From positions 1-45,406 of the forward strand of contig CAJWHF010000005.1 of NCBI GenBank assembly GCA_913041275.1: a stretch of 45,406 nt of DNA, read 5' to 3'. The position numbers were made by a program, and so were the translations under genes. Under the pieces are notes generated by a model, which saw only the letters and a list, made by a program, of their open reading frames with translations, did not search any database and was not told where the DNA came from. Below, piece after piece: positions 8,540 to 18,729 of the stretch. The stretch comes from an uncultured Opitutia bacterium (GTDB taxonomy: Bacteria; Verrucomicrobiota; Verrucomicrobiia; Opitutales; Coraliomargaritaceae). Every line of letters begins with the position of its first letter. Within the stretch, counting starts at the first letter, position 1.

Positions 8540-9817
8540 ATGGCAACAGAAGTAATAATTCCCGCTATGGGCGAATCAATCAGCTCCGGAATACTAGCTG
8601 CTTGGCACATTAAAGACGGCGACTATGTCGAAAAAGAGCAAGTCCTCTACGAACTTGAGACAGACAAAATTACCTCTGAGGCTAGTGCCGAGGTCGCAGG
8701 TGTCATTTCAATAAAAGTTCCGGCCGAAGAAGAGGTAGATATCGGCCAAGTGGTCGCTGTAATTGACGAGAGTGTCTCGGCTGCGCCTGCAAGTGAGGAT
8801 ATCAGCGAAAAGCAGGCGCCTACTAGTGATAGCTCTACAGCCGAGGCAGAAATAGATCCTGAACCTACATCTATTTCCGAAACCCAATTACCGGAACCTA
8901 CACAATTAAATCACTCTCAAACGCTCTCTCCTGCCGCCCGAAAAGCAGCCGAGGAAACTAGAGCGGACCTAAGTAGCATCGACGGCAGCGGAAAAGATGG
9001 CCGAATAACAAAGAGTGATATCCTGGAAGCACCTACACAGCAACTAAAACAAAATATAGAACAGGTTAAAACTATCTCTGTTACTGATGTATCTTTATCG
9101 ACTGTACCTACTCCTGAGCGCCACGAAACTCGAAAAAAGATGTCACCACTTCGCAAGAAGATTGCTGAGCGCTTGGTCGCAGCGACACAAGAAGCCGCTA
9201 TGCTTACTACTTTTAATGAAGTGGATATGAGCGCAGTTATAGGACTGCGCAAACAGCACCAAGAAAAATTTACCGAGCGCCATGGTATCAAACTAGGCTT
9301 CATGTCTTTCTTCACGAAAGCTGTTACGCACGCGCTACAAGCAGTACCCCAAGTTAATGCGCGGATCGAAGGAAATGAAGTCGTCACTCAACACTACTTC
9401 GATATAGGTGTAGCGGTGGGCACTGAGAAAGGTCTCATGGTACCAGTACTTAGAAATTGCGACCAAAAAGGTTTTGCTGAAATAGAAAATGATATTCTTA
9501 ACTACGCCAATTCAGCACGGGAAGGAAAAATCCAAATGAGCGACCTTCAGGGAGGAGTCTTTACTATATCTAATGGCGGAATTTACGGATCCATGTTGAG
9601 CACCCCAATAGTAAATCATCCACAACCTGCTATACTTGGACTGCATAATATAACTGAGCGTGCTATGGTGGTTAAAGGCGAGATTGTAGCACGTCCAATG
9701 ATGTATCTCGCACTTAGTTACGACCACCGACTCATTGATGGGAAGGAAGCGGTCACATTCCTAGTAAAAGTAAAAGAAGCCATCGAAGACCCGGCGAAAT
9801 TGATGTTTGGTATCTAG
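8540..9817 (+). CDS. sucB: Dihydrolipoyllysine-residue succinyltransferase (E2 of 2-oxoglutarate dehydrogenase)
   Basis: This is the core E2 subunit, which passes the succinyl group from its lipoyl arm to CoA. Domain order over 425 residues: one lipoyl domain (1-77) with the lipoylated Lys43 in ETDKITSE; a linker rich in A, S, P and E; a peripheral subunit-binding domain at about 128-165 ([22 protein letters not shown]); a second linker; and the catalytic domain from about 200, with the active-site [11 protein letters not shown] near 394. The position between sucA and lpdA fixes the substrate as succinyl rather than acetyl. The gap to lpdA is 39 nt. Confidence 0.97.
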   Translation: MATEVIIPAMGESISSGILAAWHIKDGDYVEKEQVLYELETDKITSEASAEVAGVISIKVPAEEEVDIGQVVAVIDESVSAAPASEDISEKQAPTSDSSTAEAEIDPEPTSISETQLPEPTQLNHSQTLSPAARKAAEETRADLSSIDGSGKDGRITKSDILEAPTQQLKQNIEQVKTISVTDVSLSTVPTPERHETRKKMSPLRKKIAERLVAATQEAAMLTTFNEVDMSAVIGLRKQHQEKFTERHGIKLGFMSFFTKAVTHALQAVPQVNARIEGNEVVTQHYFDIGVAVGTEKGLMVPVLRNCDQKGFAEIENDILNYANSAREGKIQMSDLQGGVFTISNGGIYGSMLSTPIVNHPQPAILGLHNITERAMVVKGEIVARPMMYLALSYDHRLIDGKEAVTFLVKVKEAIEDPAKLMFGI

Positions 9818-9856
9818 GCTACATAATCTCTAAATATCTATCATACATATATTTAC

Positions 9857-11260
9857 ATGTCAGAAAATAACTTCGATCTCATAATTATTGGCTCCGGTCC
9901 AGGCGGCTATGTCGCAGCTATTCGTGGATCTCAACTAGGCCTCAAAACAGCCCTTATTGAAAAATACGAACACCTTGGAGGCACTTGCCTTAATGTAGGT
10001 TGCATACCCAGCAAAGCACTACTGCACTCAACCGAGATGTATCATTTTGCAGCTCATGGCGCTGAAGCGCACGGTATAGACCTAACAAATCTATCGATCA
10101 GCATAGAAAAATTGATGGCGAAGAAGAGCAAAACTGTGAATCAATTACGAGCTGGAGTGGAGCACTTAATGAAGGCGAATAAAGTCAAAGTCTTCAATGG
10201 TCTGGGCATGCTCGCGGGTCTTGGGAAAGTGCGAGTTAAAGAGAAGCACGATGAGACAGTCCTCAGCGCAAAGAACATCATCATCGCGACTGGATCCTCC
10301 ACTATTGAACTCCCTTTTCTAAAATTCGACGCAGAAACTGTTGTATCAAGCGACCAAGCCATTGCTTTCGATGAAGTACCTAAAAAGCTCGTCGTAGTGG
10401 GCGCAGGGGCTATCGGCTTGGAGCTTGGATCTGTATGGGCTAGACTCGGATCGCAGGTAGAAGTTATCGAATTTCTACCACTTATTGCTCCTGCCTTCGA
10501 TAAAGACGTGTCCAAAATGGCCGAGCGATTATTTAAAAAGCAAGGACTCACATTTCACCTAAAAACTAAAGTGACCGGCATTAAGAAAGAGAATGGGAAA
10601 GTGATACTCCTAGCAGAAAAGAATGAAAAACAAGTCGAGTTTGAAGCTGATAAAATACTCGTTGCCGTAGGGCGTAAACCCTACACAGATCACCTTGGTC
10701 TTGAAGCTGTGGGAATCGAAACTGACGATAAAGGACATATTCCAGTGGATGCACATTTTAAAACATCCACTGAAGGAATCTACGCAATCGGTGACGTGAT
10801 TTCTGGGCCCATGCTCGCTCACAAAGCGGAAGAGGAAGGCGTGGCTTGTGTAGAACGCATTGCTGGGCAAGCCGGTCACGTGAACTACAATGTCATCCCT
10901 AATGTAATATATACCGAACCCGAAATCGCCAGTGTCGGTGTGACTGAAACTGCCGCTAAGGAATCAGGAATTGAATGTAAGTCAGGCAAGTTCAATCTAG
11001 CAGGTAACGGGCGCGCTATTGCGACAGATGCAACAGACGGGTTTGTTAAAGTAACTGCATGCGCAAAAACAGACCGCATCCTGGGAGTACAAGTGATTTG
11101 TAAGGGCGCCTCTGAGCTGATTGCTTCGGCTGTGACCCATATGGAATATGGTGGTAGTGCTGAAGATCTAGGGCGCACTATCCACGCCCATCCGACCCTG
11201 AGCGAAGCAATGAAAGAAGCAGGGCTCGCCGTCGGCGCAAAAGCATTGCACAGTAGTTAA
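9857..11260 (+). CDS. lpdA: Dihydrolipoyl dehydrogenase (E3)
   Basis: This FAD flavoenzyme re-oxidises the dihydrolipoyl groups of SucB with NAD. At 467 residues it is full length. It has the N-terminal FAD-binding GSGPGG (12-17), the redox-active disulfide C44-LNVG-C49, the NAD-binding motif [31 protein letters not shown] for FAD, and the C-terminal active-site HAHPTLSEA (His-Glu pair). It is the third gene of the OGDH operon, so the complex has its own E3, although the enzyme may also serve pyruvate dehydrogenase or glycine cleavage. It ends 26 nt from the end of the convergent pyrD; no strong terminator is visible between them. Confidence 0.97.
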   Translation: MSENNFDLIIIGSGPGGYVAAIRGSQLGLKTALIEKYEHLGGTCLNVGCIPSKALLHSTEMYHFAAHGAEAHGIDLTNLSISIEKLMAKKSKTVNQLRAGVEHLMKANKVKVFNGLGMLAGLGKVRVKEKHDETVLSAKNIIIATGSSTIELPFLKFDAETVVSSDQAIAFDEVPKKLVVVGAGAIGLELGSVWARLGSQVEVIEFLPLIAPAFDKDVSKMAERLFKKQGLTFHLKTKVTGIKKENGKVILLAEKNEKQVEFEADKILVAVGRKPYTDHLGLEAVGIETDDKGHIPVDAHFKTSTEGIYAIGDVISGPMLAHKAEEEGVACVERIAGQAGHVNYNVIPNVIYTEPEIASVGVTETAAKESGIECKSGKFNLAGNGRAIATDATDGFVKVTACAKTDRILGVQVICKGASELIASAVTHMEYGGSAEDLGRTIHAHPTLSEAMKEAGLAVGAKALHSS

Positions 11261-11286
11261 TGAAATCTGCTAACTAGATTACAGTC

Positions 11287-12339
11287 TTATCTGTGAGACT
11301 TAAGACCTTTGGCTAGTTCACGGGCAAAGAAAGGCCCGCGGTAAATCCAACCGGTGTAGATTTGAACCAGTGAGGCACCAGCATCTATCTTCTCACAGGC
11401 GCTTTCCACAGAATCGATCCCACCAGTCCCTATAATAGGCAATTTACCATCAGTGGACTTATAAATATATTTTATAACATCATTCGAGCGCTGGCGTATA
11501 AAGCTGCCACCACTAAGGCCTCCAGCTTCCCTACTCTTGAAACCTTCTGGGCGTTGAACGGTCGTGTTTGTAGCTATAATCCCGTCATAATTTAAATCCA
11601 ACAGCACTTCCAATACTTCATCTATCTCCTCAAAGCTTAGATCAGGCGCTATCTTAAGTATAAGAGGGTGTGGAATATGCCCCATACTTTTCGCATAAGA
11701 AAGATTCTCATCACTAATAATTTGCAGTAAATCGCGTAAAAATGAGGCGCCTTGAAGATCCCGTAGTCCTTGTGTGTTTGGACTACTTATATTAACTGTA
11801 AAATAGTCTGCTTGCGCCGCAAGTTTACGAAAACTAGTTACATAGTCTTCAGCGGCTTCTTCTAGCGGTGTCATTTTTGCCTTTCCGATATTTACTCCTA
11901 CTGGCATACCACGCTTGGCCTTATCATAATTCTTAGACAACGAATTGAGCATAGCTTCAGCGCCATTATTGTTAAAGCCCATACGATTGATAAGAGCGTT
12001 ATGTTTAGGGTAACGAAAAAGTCGTGGGCTTGGATTGCCAGGCTGCCCTACTGGTGTGACCGTACCAACCTCTGCGTGACCGAACCCCAAAGACTCAATC
12101 GCACGAGGAAACTCCCCGTCCTTATCCATACCTGCTGCCAAACCAACTCGGTTAGAAAATTCCAAACCGAATAACTTAACTGGATCATTCTCCTTAATTA
12201 AATTATAGCTTCGCAAGAGATGACATAAAGGCGGCAATGCACTCATAGTCATAAGGGAATTACGACCAAGGTGGTGAGCTTGCTCCGGATCCAATTTAAA
12301 GAGAACCGGCCTAACTATATTTTCATAAATAAATCCCAT
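11287..12339 (-). CDS. pyrD: Dihydroorotate dehydrogenase (quinone), class 2
   Basis: This membrane-associated FMN enzyme oxidises dihydroorotate to orotate with quinone, in pyrimidine synthesis. I start at the ATG at 12339 (MGFIYENIVRPVLFKL); the track's start, 12 nt upstream, is TTG. The N-terminal amphipathic segment FIYENIVRPVLFKLDPEQAHHLGR is the class 2 membrane/quinone extension. FMN and substrate motifs are VGLAAGMDKDGE, VGTVTPVGQPGNPSPRLFR and INRMGFNN. NISSPNTQGLRDLQ contains the catalytic serine of class 2 enzymes (class 1 has Cys). TNTTV and IGTGGI complete the barrel. It is transcribed alone, divergent from the acidic gene that follows. Confidence 0.97.
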   Translation of the reverse strand: MGFIYENIVRPVLFKLDPEQAHHLGRNSLMTMSALPPLCHLLRSYNLIKENDPVKLFGLEFSNRVGLAAGMDKDGEFPRAIESLGFGHAEVGTVTPVGQPGNPSPRLFRYPKHNALINRMGFNNNGAEAMLNSLSKNYDKAKRGMPVGVNIGKAKMTPLEEAAEDYVTSFRKLAAQADYFTVNISSPNTQGLRDLQGASFLRDLLQIISDENLSYAKSMGHIPHPLILKIAPDLSFEEIDEVLEVLLDLNYDGIIATNTTVQRPEGFKSREAGGLSGGSFIRQRSNDVIKYIYKSTDGKLPIIGTGGIDSVESACEKIDAGASLVQIYTGWIYRGPFFARELAKGLKSHR

Positions 12340-12528
12340 AATAATACCCAATGTTATAAATTAGAGTCCAAAGATAGGATTTCTGCAAAACAATCATTAA
12401 AAAATATGAGAAAAATTATGACAAAGCACTTTACAAACTATAATACGGTGGATTTACAAAATGTATGACAAGTTTCTAACTTAATCTTGTCATAACCTTT
12501 TTAATCACACAGAGCAGCTTGCTACAAT

Positions 12529-13251
12529 ATGTCTAAACCTAAAAATATACTAACTTGGTGCAAAGCCCGATTGGGCGAAGATATGAACTGGTGGATCCAT
12601 GAAATAAGTGATCCCGTGCACTGGGATGTGGATGGACTAGGAATTATTGACCCAAGACAATTCCAGCACATAATAGATCTACTGGAGCCATTGTCTGATT
12701 ACGGACTACGAAATGAACTAGTGGACGACGCTTTTTATTCATTCGGTATTGATAAGGTAGAGAAGGATAAGACAGTTCTACTTAAACGCGTTAAAGACAG
12801 TATCTTAGAAAGTGAAGAACCACTCTTTGCACTTCCTGATGTACTCGATGAAGAAAAAGGTCCCTACGCAGACCTTCTAGATCACGTAAGTAGGCTACGT
12901 GTGAAAATGCTAAATGACTTAATTGATTTCTCGCAAAATTTAACTCTCGATGAATTAGAGGAAGAAGTTAGGCAATTACAGGGCGAGGATTTCCTAGAAG
13001 GGCGCGCCGTGCACTTCTTCTCTGAATTAAATACTATTTTAGAATACGTACCTGCTGGATATAAACTAGACGATGATGACGATGAAAAACCAGCCACAGA
13101 AGATGAGGAACTAGAGAAAAATCTCGCGGATGTTGAGACAGACCACGATGAAAAAATTGAAGAAGATGAGACAATGAAGTGGGACGAAGAAGAGGAAGAA
13201 GAAGAATATGAAGAGACTACTAAACCGCCTGACGAGCAGGCTGAGAGTTAA
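12529..13251 (+). CDS. Acidic protein of unknown function
   Basis: The product is 240 residues in two parts. The first 180 residues look folded and helical, with a tryptophan-rich start (ILTWCKARLGEDMNWWIHEI, then DPVHWDVDG) and a leucine/acidic helix (LTLDELEEEVRQLQGEDF). The last 55 or so residues are a run of D and E (DDDDDE, EEEEEEEYEE) and are likely disordered. There is no signal peptide and no transmembrane segment. I do not recognise the family. A tail this acidic suits binding to a basic partner such as a ribosomal or DNA-binding protein, but that is only inference. It is monocistronic: a strong terminator follows 28 nt after the stop, and pyrD diverges upstream. Confidence 0.75.
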   Translation: MSKPKNILTWCKARLGEDMNWWIHEISDPVHWDVDGLGIIDPRQFQHIIDLLEPLSDYGLRNELVDDAFYSFGIDKVEKDKTVLLKRVKDSILESEEPLFALPDVLDEEKGPYADLLDHVSRLRVKMLNDLIDFSQNLTLDELEEEVRQLQGEDFLEGRAVHFFSELNTILEYVPAGYKLDDDDDEKPATEDEELEKNLADVETDHDEKIEEDETMKWDEEEEEEEYEETTKPPDEQAES

Positions 13252-13278
13252 ATACTCTTTTTTTATTTTATTCTTATT

Positions 13279-13307
13279 AGCCTCGTCCTAATGGTCGGGG
13301 CTTTTTT
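13279..13307 (+). terminator. Intrinsic terminator after the acidic gene
   Basis: The stem AGCCTCG/CGGGGCT (7 bp, one T-G pair) extends through an inner CC/GG around a TAAT loop and runs straight into TTTTTT. It separates the acidic gene from ffh. Confidence 0.85.
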
Positions 13308-13376
13308 ACGACACTAGTTTGTACTTTCAGATTGCCAGAGATAATTGCCTATCCTACATCATTTTACTGAAAAAAT

Positions 13377-14744
13377 ATGTTAGAGAACTTAACTGATAAA
13401 TTAAGTAGTGCACTCCGTAATTTGAGGGGTGTTGGCAAGCTAAGCGAAGACAATATGTCTGAGGCTCTAAAGGAAGTGCGCCAAGCGCTCCTATCTGCAG
13501 ACGTAAATTACAAAGTAGCTCGCGATTTTGTATCTGAAATTAAGTCGCAGTGTATCGGGCAGGAGGTTCTTAGTTCAGTCACTCCAGGCCAACAGGTCAT
13601 AAAGATTATTAATGATGAGCTGACCAAGCTATTGGGCGAGGGAGCTACCGAACTCGAAGATAAGAAGCCGCTACGTATTATGATGGTTGGGCTTCATGGA
13701 TCCGGAAAGACTACCAGCAGCGGAAAACTGGCGCGCTATCTTTCCAAAAAGCGCGGTTACCATCCAGCCCTAATCGCCTGTGATGTCTATCGTCCAGCTG
13801 CGATTGACCAACTCGAAAAGCTAGCCAAAGACGAGGGTTGTTTCTTTTACAGTGACCGGGAAGAAAAAGATGTAGTCAAAATCGGAAAGAGAGGTCTAGA
13901 CGTAGCTAAAAATGCGAATGCTAATTTAATCATCTTTGATACAGCTGGGCGTTTACAAATCGACGAAGATTTAATCGGAGAAATCAAGCGATTAAAAGAT
14001 ACAGTCGAGCCAGATGAAATTTTGCTCGTTGCTGATGCCGCCCTAGGCCAAGAAGCAGTCAATGTAGCTAAACACTTCCATGAAGCGGTCGATTGCACAG
14101 GTATAATTTTAACTAAGCTCGACGGAGATGCGCGCGGTGGCGCTGCTCTTTCAATGAAGTCGATATCTAAAGTACCTATTAAATTTATGGGTACCGGGGA
14201 AAAAGCAGACGAATTCGAAGTGTTCTACCCCGAACGTATGGCCTCGCGCATCCTTGGAATGGGAGACGTGGTATCACTTGTTGAAAAAGCACAAGACAAT
14301 CTCGACCAAAAAGAAGCCGAGCAAATGGCCGAGAAGATGCGCAAAGCAGACTTTAATCTAGAAGACTTTCTAAAGCAGATGCAGCAGGTCAAAAAAATGG
14401 GTTCCCTCGGCTCTATCGTTGGCATGATGCCTGGTATGAGCGGTGTCCAAGTAGGCGATGAAGAGGAAAAGAAGGTGTCCCGTACAGAAGCTATTATTCT
14501 CTCTATGACACTACAAGAGCGCCACAACCCACGCCTACTTCGCGGCAGTCGCTTAAAGCGTATTGCCAATGGTGCAGGCGTACAGGTACGAGATGTGAAT
14601 GCTCTAATAAAACAATTCTCCCAGATGCAAAAGATGATGAGAAAAATGCGTGGGGGCAAAGGACGTAAGATGATGCAAGCTATGCAGTCACAGATGGGAA
14701 ATACTCCAAACGGATTACCGACAGATCTACCAGGGCTAAAGTAA
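13377..14744 (+). CDS. ffh: Signal recognition particle protein
   Basis: This SRP GTPase binds 4.5S RNA and signal sequences on nascent chains and docks with FtsY. At 455 residues it is typical. Order of domains: N helix bundle ([22 protein letters not shown], then [17 protein letters not shown]); G domain with GLHGSGKTT (about 105-113), [20 protein letters not shown] and [11 protein letters not shown] domain from about 300 with the methionine-rich finger (MVKKM-like runs, [24 protein letters not shown]) that binds signal peptides and RNA. It has its own upstream region after the terminator. The BFN/DUF151 gene follows at 87 nt. Confidence 0.98.
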   Translation: MLENLTDKLSSALRNLRGVGKLSEDNMSEALKEVRQALLSADVNYKVARDFVSEIKSQCIGQEVLSSVTPGQQVIKIINDELTKLLGEGATELEDKKPLRIMMVGLHGSGKTTSSGKLARYLSKKRGYHPALIACDVYRPAAIDQLEKLAKDEGCFFYSDREEKDVVKIGKRGLDVAKNANANLIIFDTAGRLQIDEDLIGEIKRLKDTVEPDEILLVADAALGQEAVNVAKHFHEAVDCTGIILTKLDGDARGGAALSMKSISKVPIKFMGTGEKADEFEVFYPERMASRILGMGDVVSLVEKAQDNLDQKEAEQMAEKMRKADFNLEDFLKQMQQVKKMGSLGSIVGMMPGMSGVQVGDEEEKKVSRTEAIILSMTLQERHNPRLLRGSRLKRIANGAGVQVRDVNALIKQFSQMQKMMRKMRGGKGRKMMQAMQSQMGNTPNGLPTDLPGLK

Positions 14745-14831
14745 ACTATAGATCGCCCTAAAAAATTAGAGTGTATATCCACGACTCTTAACACTTGATG
14801 TCAAATTCGACTTCACACACATTAATGATAG

Positions 14832-15278
14832 ATGAATAGCGAAGTAATTCCAGTCCTTGTAAAAGGTGTAATGCCTACATCAAATGGATGTGCAGTATTT
14901 TTGGGTACGGACCAAAAAACCTTTGTTATCTATGTTGATCAAAGCATCGGCGAGACTATCCAACGTGCTGTTGATGGCGAACAGGCTCAGCGTCCACTCA
15001 CCCATGACCTTATGCTTACATTGCTAGATGGCCTCTGCGCCGAAGTAGAGCGAGTAGTCATCAATCACGTAGACCAAGGTACATTTCATGCACGGTTAAT
15101 CGTTTCTATGGAAAACGAGCTAGGACATAAGATCATCGAACTCGACGCTAGACCTAGTGATTCAATCGTACTTGCATTAGCATCGGGTAAGCCAATCTAT
15201 GTTGCTAATTCTGTGATCGAATCAGTGGACGATATGACAGAAATCCTAGCACGAATACTCGAGCAGGGCTCTACCTAA
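14832..15278 (+). CDS. Bifunctional nuclease family (BFN/DUF151) protein
   Basis: A 148-residue single-domain protein. The family hallmarks are SNGCAVFLGTDQKTFVIYVDQSIGETI, then LTHDLMLTLLDGL, then the late IIELDARPSDSIVLALASGKPIYV block, where D-A-R-P-S-D-S is the signature. Members have been described as DNase/RNase in plants, and many bacterial copies are of unproven function, often near translation or redox genes. It lies between ffh and the dihydrouridine synthase gene, which fits a general RNA/translation setting but is not proof. It is probably cytoplasmic. Confidence 0.88.
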   Translation: MNSEVIPVLVKGVMPTSNGCAVFLGTDQKTFVIYVDQSIGETIQRAVDGEQAQRPLTHDLMLTLLDGLCAEVERVVINHVDQGTFHARLIVSMENELGHKIIELDARPSDSIVLALASGKPIYVANSVIESVDDMTEILARILEQGST

Positions 15279-15385
15279 TAGCGAATCGATTATACATCAT
15301 AATAATAGTATAGATTTAAAAACTCACACACTCTGCGAGTGGCCGTACACGGCTTATTTGATATAATTTAAATCATAATCTTAAG

Positions 15386-16450
15386 ATGACGCCCATACCA
15401 GAGACAGTTGTACCCGGCCAGCCATGGACCGCTCTGGCACCCATGCAAGACGTCACTACCCTACCCTTTATGCGCTTACTGGGTAAATATGGAGCTCCAG
15501 ATCTACTCTTCACTGAATACTTCCGAGTTCATGGGCATTCGAGATTGGAACAGCATATCGTCGACTCCATTAACCATAACGGTACGGGACGCCCAGTCTT
15601 CGCCCAACTAATAGGAGAGAGTCTACCTGACTTAGAGCGCACAGTTCAAACCATCGAATCCGAACAACTTCCTGTCGCCGGCATCGACCTGAACATGGGG
15701 TGCCCAGCACCAAAAGTTTATAAAAAAAATGTCGGAGGCGGCCTTCTTCGCCAGCCCTCCAAAGTGGATGAAGTACTCGGCTGCTTACGCGCGGCTGTTA
15801 AAGGACGCTTTACTGTAAAAATGCGTATCGGCTTCGACAGTGACGAACACTTTGATACTATTTTAGATTTAATCACTAAACATAAGGTCGACTTACTCAG
15901 CCTCCATGCACGAACAGTAAAAGAGGCCTACCGAAGTGAGGTACATTACGAGTACATAAAGCGCGCTGTAGAGCGCCTTGATTGCCCTGTATTGGCTAAT
16001 GGAAACGTAACCTCTGTAAATAAAGCTCAGTGGGTATTAAACGAGACGGGAAGTGCCGGCCTAATGATAGGACGGTCTTGTATCCGAAATCCATGGATTT
16101 TTCGTCAGCTCAGGGAACATTTTGCTGGTAAGCCAGTCTTTCAACCCACATTGGGTGATGTTCGTGTCTATATCGAAGACTTATTTCTGGCGACAAGCCA
16201 CTCAGATCGGAAGGACCGCTATCATATCAACCACATGAAAAAGTTTCTCAACTTCGTAGGTCTGAGTGTAGATGAAGAAGGTAAATTTCTCCATGATATG
16301 CGAAGAGCGAAGTCAAAAATGGATTTGGATGTCATCTGTGAGCGCCATCTTATCGATGGGGGTCGCGCCGAGCAAAGCTATCCCGACGAGCCTATTCGAG
16401 GGTTAGTAGCACGCCCAAACTGTGAGACGCACAGCGGCTGTACTCTCTAA
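15386..16450 (+). CDS. tRNA-dihydrouridine synthase
   Basis: This FMN enzyme reduces specific uridines in the tRNA D-loop with NADPH. At 354 residues it has the family length. Motifs in order: APMQDVTTLPFMRLL, FTEYFRVHGHSR, FAQLIGE, then GIDLNMGCPAPKV with the catalytic Cys near residue 106, KNVGGGLLRQP, VKMRIGFD, SLHARTVKEAY, VLANGNVTSV and GLMIGRSCIRNPW (FMN phosphate). The C-terminal helical domain covers about the last 80 residues. Which of the DusA/B/C types it is cannot be assigned by eye; a DusB-like identity is most common outside Proteobacteria. It is followed by sucC at 94 nt. Confidence 0.95.
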   Translation: MTPIPETVVPGQPWTALAPMQDVTTLPFMRLLGKYGAPDLLFTEYFRVHGHSRLEQHIVDSINHNGTGRPVFAQLIGESLPDLERTVQTIESEQLPVAGIDLNMGCPAPKVYKKNVGGGLLRQPSKVDEVLGCLRAAVKGRFTVKMRIGFDSDEHFDTILDLITKHKVDLLSLHARTVKEAYRSEVHYEYIKRAVERLDCPVLANGNVTSVNKAQWVLNETGSAGLMIGRSCIRNPWIFRQLREHFAGKPVFQPTLGDVRVYIEDLFLATSHSDRKDRYHINHMKKFLNFVGLSVDEEGKFLHDMRRAKSKMDLDVICERHLIDGGRAEQSYPDEPIRGLVARPNCETHSGCTL

Positions 16451-16544
16451 AATTTATTTTACAAAAAATAATTCAAAAGAGATTGCACCGCATCTCATCA
16501 CTTGCCATTGAAACACGCTTTGTGTCCCTAAAAAAAGATAAATA

Positions 16545-17735
16545 ATGAATATTCACGAGTATCAGGCCAAAAATCTACTAGAACAGTTTGGTGTTCCAGT
16601 ACCGCGTGGTTACGCTGCGACTAACACCAAAGAAATTCAAAGCGCCATCTCCGACATCGGAGAGGAGATGATAGTTGTAAAGGCTCAAATCCACGCAGGC
16701 GGGCGTGGTAAAGGAACTTTTACTGATGGCTACAAGGGAGGTGTAAAAGTAGTTAAAAATAGCGACGAAGCACATAAGGCAGCAAAACAAATGCTCAACA
16801 ATACATTGGTGACCGCTCAGACTGGGCCAAAGGGACGAAAAGTCCAGACACTCTACTTTACAGAGGCCTGTGATATAGAACATGAGTATTATCTAGCTAT
16901 AGTTCTCGACCGTGAGAGTGCCCAATCCATGATCATAGCATCGACCGAAGGAGGCGTGGATATTGAAGCCGTGGCAGATGCTACCCCAGAGAAGCTAATT
17001 CGTCTGCCTATCTCACCAACTATGGGGCTTCGCAGTCATCACTGCCGTAGCGTCGCTTTCGCACTAGGCTTTGAGGGCGAACAAGTGAAGCAATTTTCAC
17101 GTATTTTGACTGGCCTCTACAAAATGTATTGGGAAAAGAATGCAATGCTCGTTGAGATCAACCCTCTAGTCAAAACCAAGCAAGGGAAGCTACTTGCACT
17201 GGACGCCAAAGTATCCTTCGACGGCAACGCCCTCTTTAAACACCCTGACATACATAGTCTAAGGGATCTTAACGAAGAAGACCCTAAAGAAATTGAAGCT
17301 TCAAATAACGACTTGGCTTACATTGCACTCGATGGCGATATCGCATGTATGGTAAACGGCGCCGGTTTAGCTATGGCAACGATGGACATTATACAAAGCT
17401 TTGGGGGATCTCCTGCCAATTTCCTCGATGTTGGGGGGGGCGCGAATGAAGATCAAGTCACGGCTGCTTTTAAAATCATTCTCTCTGATCCTAATGTGAG
17501 GGGTATTCTCGTTAATATTTTTGGTGGTATCATGCAGTGCGATGTAATTGCTCGCGGTATAGTAGCAGCCGCTAAGAATGTGGATATAACCGTACCTCTG
17601 GTCGTTCGATTAGAAGGCACCAATGTGGAAGCTGGTAAAAAAATCTTACGCGAGAGTGATGTGGCACTGACCCCCGCAGACAGCCTTTCAGAAGCTGCTG
17701 AGATTATCGTCCAAAAAGTTAAATCCACGACGTAA
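16545..17735 (+). CDS. sucC: Succinyl-CoA synthetase, beta subunit
   Basis: This ATP-grasp subunit of the TCA-cycle enzyme converts succinyl-CoA to succinate with formation of ATP or GTP. At 396 residues it is standard. It shows [22 protein letters not shown], the nucleotide-binding [14 protein letters not shown], the [25 protein letters not shown] segment with Mg ligands, and the C-terminal CoA-ligase part [13 protein letters not shown] and [19 protein letters not shown]. It is followed 35 nt later by sucD, and the two form a heterodimer. It may be separate from the dus gene upstream, because the gap of 94 nt leaves room for a promoter. Confidence 0.98.
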   Translation: MNIHEYQAKNLLEQFGVPVPRGYAATNTKEIQSAISDIGEEMIVVKAQIHAGGRGKGTFTDGYKGGVKVVKNSDEAHKAAKQMLNNTLVTAQTGPKGRKVQTLYFTEACDIEHEYYLAIVLDRESAQSMIIASTEGGVDIEAVADATPEKLIRLPISPTMGLRSHHCRSVAFALGFEGEQVKQFSRILTGLYKMYWEKNAMLVEINPLVKTKQGKLLALDAKVSFDGNALFKHPDIHSLRDLNEEDPKEIEASNNDLAYIALDGDIACMVNGAGLAMATMDIIQSFGGSPANFLDVGGGANEDQVTAAFKIILSDPNVRGILVNIFGGIMQCDVIARGIVAAAKNVDITVPLVVRLEGTNVEAGKKILRESDVALTPADSLSEAAEIIVQKVKSTT

Positions 17736-17770
17736 GTCGCAAATAAGAATCAGAGCAAATAATACATTTT

Positions 17771-18655
17771 ATGAGTATCCTCGTTAATAAAAACACTCGG
17801 CTTGTTGTTCAAGGAATTACTGGAAAGACAGGAACCTTCCATACGCAACAATGCGTGGAATACGGGACCAATGTGGTCGCAGGTGTCACGCCAGGTAAAG
17901 GTGGGCAGCTTTGGGAGAACACTATACCCGTATGCAACACCTTAAAAGAAGCTGTCAATGAACACGGAGCTAATGCATCCGTTATCTACGTACCACCTGC
18001 CTTCGCAGCCGACTCCATCCTTGAAGCAATAGATGCGGAAATACCCCTTGTCATTTGCATCACAGAGGGAGTTCCAGTTCGCGATATGGCGGAGGTCCGA
18101 AATCGTCTCGATGCTAAAAGCACTAAGACTCGTCTGATCGGCCCGAACTGCCCCGGAATTATCACGCCCGGCGAATGTAAAATCGGCATTATGCCAGGCT
18201 ACATTCACAAACCTGGACGCGTTGGCGTAATTTCCCGCTCCGGTACACTCACTTATGAGGCCGTTTGGCAGCTCACCCAAAGTGGCCACGGACAATCTAC
18301 ATGTATCGGTATCGGTGGCGACCCCATTAACGGTACCTCCCAACTTGATGCGGTGCGCATGCTCAATGAAGACCCTGATACCGACGCCATTATTATGATT
18401 GGCGAAATTGGTGGTAGCGCTGAAGAAGAAGCCTGTGCTTACATAAAGGAAAACGTAAAAAAACCAGTCGCGGGCTTCATAGCAGGTGCCTCCGCGCCCA
18501 AGGGACGAACAATGGGTCACGCTGGAGCGATTGTTTCTGCTAGTGGTGCCGGTACAGCCGAGGCTAAATTTTCTGCTATGGAAGATGCAGGTGTATCGAT
18601 CGCTCGCAATCCCTCTGAAATTGCCGGAGCTCTACTGCGTATTTACAAAGGCTAG
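17771..18655 (+). CDS. sucD: Succinyl-CoA synthetase, alpha subunit
   Basis: This alpha subunit carries the phospho-histidine and the CoA site. At 294 residues it is normal. The N-terminal CoA-binding Rossmann domain ([17 protein letters not shown], then [10 protein letters not shown]) is followed by VYVPP-type and [12 protein letters not shown] segments, [22 protein letters not shown], and the active His near 249 in [19 protein letters not shown]. It is co-transcribed with sucC. It ends 74 nt from the convergent M42 peptidase gene; I see no clear terminator hairpin there. Confidence 0.98.
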   Translation: MSILVNKNTRLVVQGITGKTGTFHTQQCVEYGTNVVAGVTPGKGGQLWENTIPVCNTLKEAVNEHGANASVIYVPPAFAADSILEAIDAEIPLVICITEGVPVRDMAEVRNRLDAKSTKTRLIGPNCPGIITPGECKIGIMPGYIHKPGRVGVISRSGTLTYEAVWQLTQSGHGQSTCIGIGGDPINGTSQLDAVRMLNEDPDTDAIIMIGEIGGSAEEEACAYIKENVKKPVAGFIAGASAPKGRTMGHAGAIVSASGAGTAEAKFSAMEDAGVSIARNPSEIAGALLRIYKG

Positions 18656-18729
18656 AACTTAGAGAATAATCAAAGTTTCTCTTTCTTAGTTTAATAGTAT
18701 AAGCAATCTGACCTCGCATTAGGGCTTAC

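Noticed and set aside
8917-9387. 156-codon ORF antisense to sucB
   Set aside because: Codon-structure shadow of sucB; low-complexity S, A and V composition with no domain.
12271-12468. 65-codon plus-strand ORF across the pyrD 5' end
   Set aside because: It overlaps pyrD antisense for its first part, its composition is that of an AT-rich gap, and there is no ribosome-binding site or family match.
13319-13347. TTGTAC-17 nt-TAATTG as a promoter for ffh
   Set aside because: The spacing is ideal but both boxes are poor matches, and similar pairs are frequent in AT-rich gaps.
14225-14794. 189-codon ORF antisense to the end of ffh
   Set aside because: Shadow of the ffh M domain, rich in R, S, C and I as expected from antisense of M/K/Q codons.
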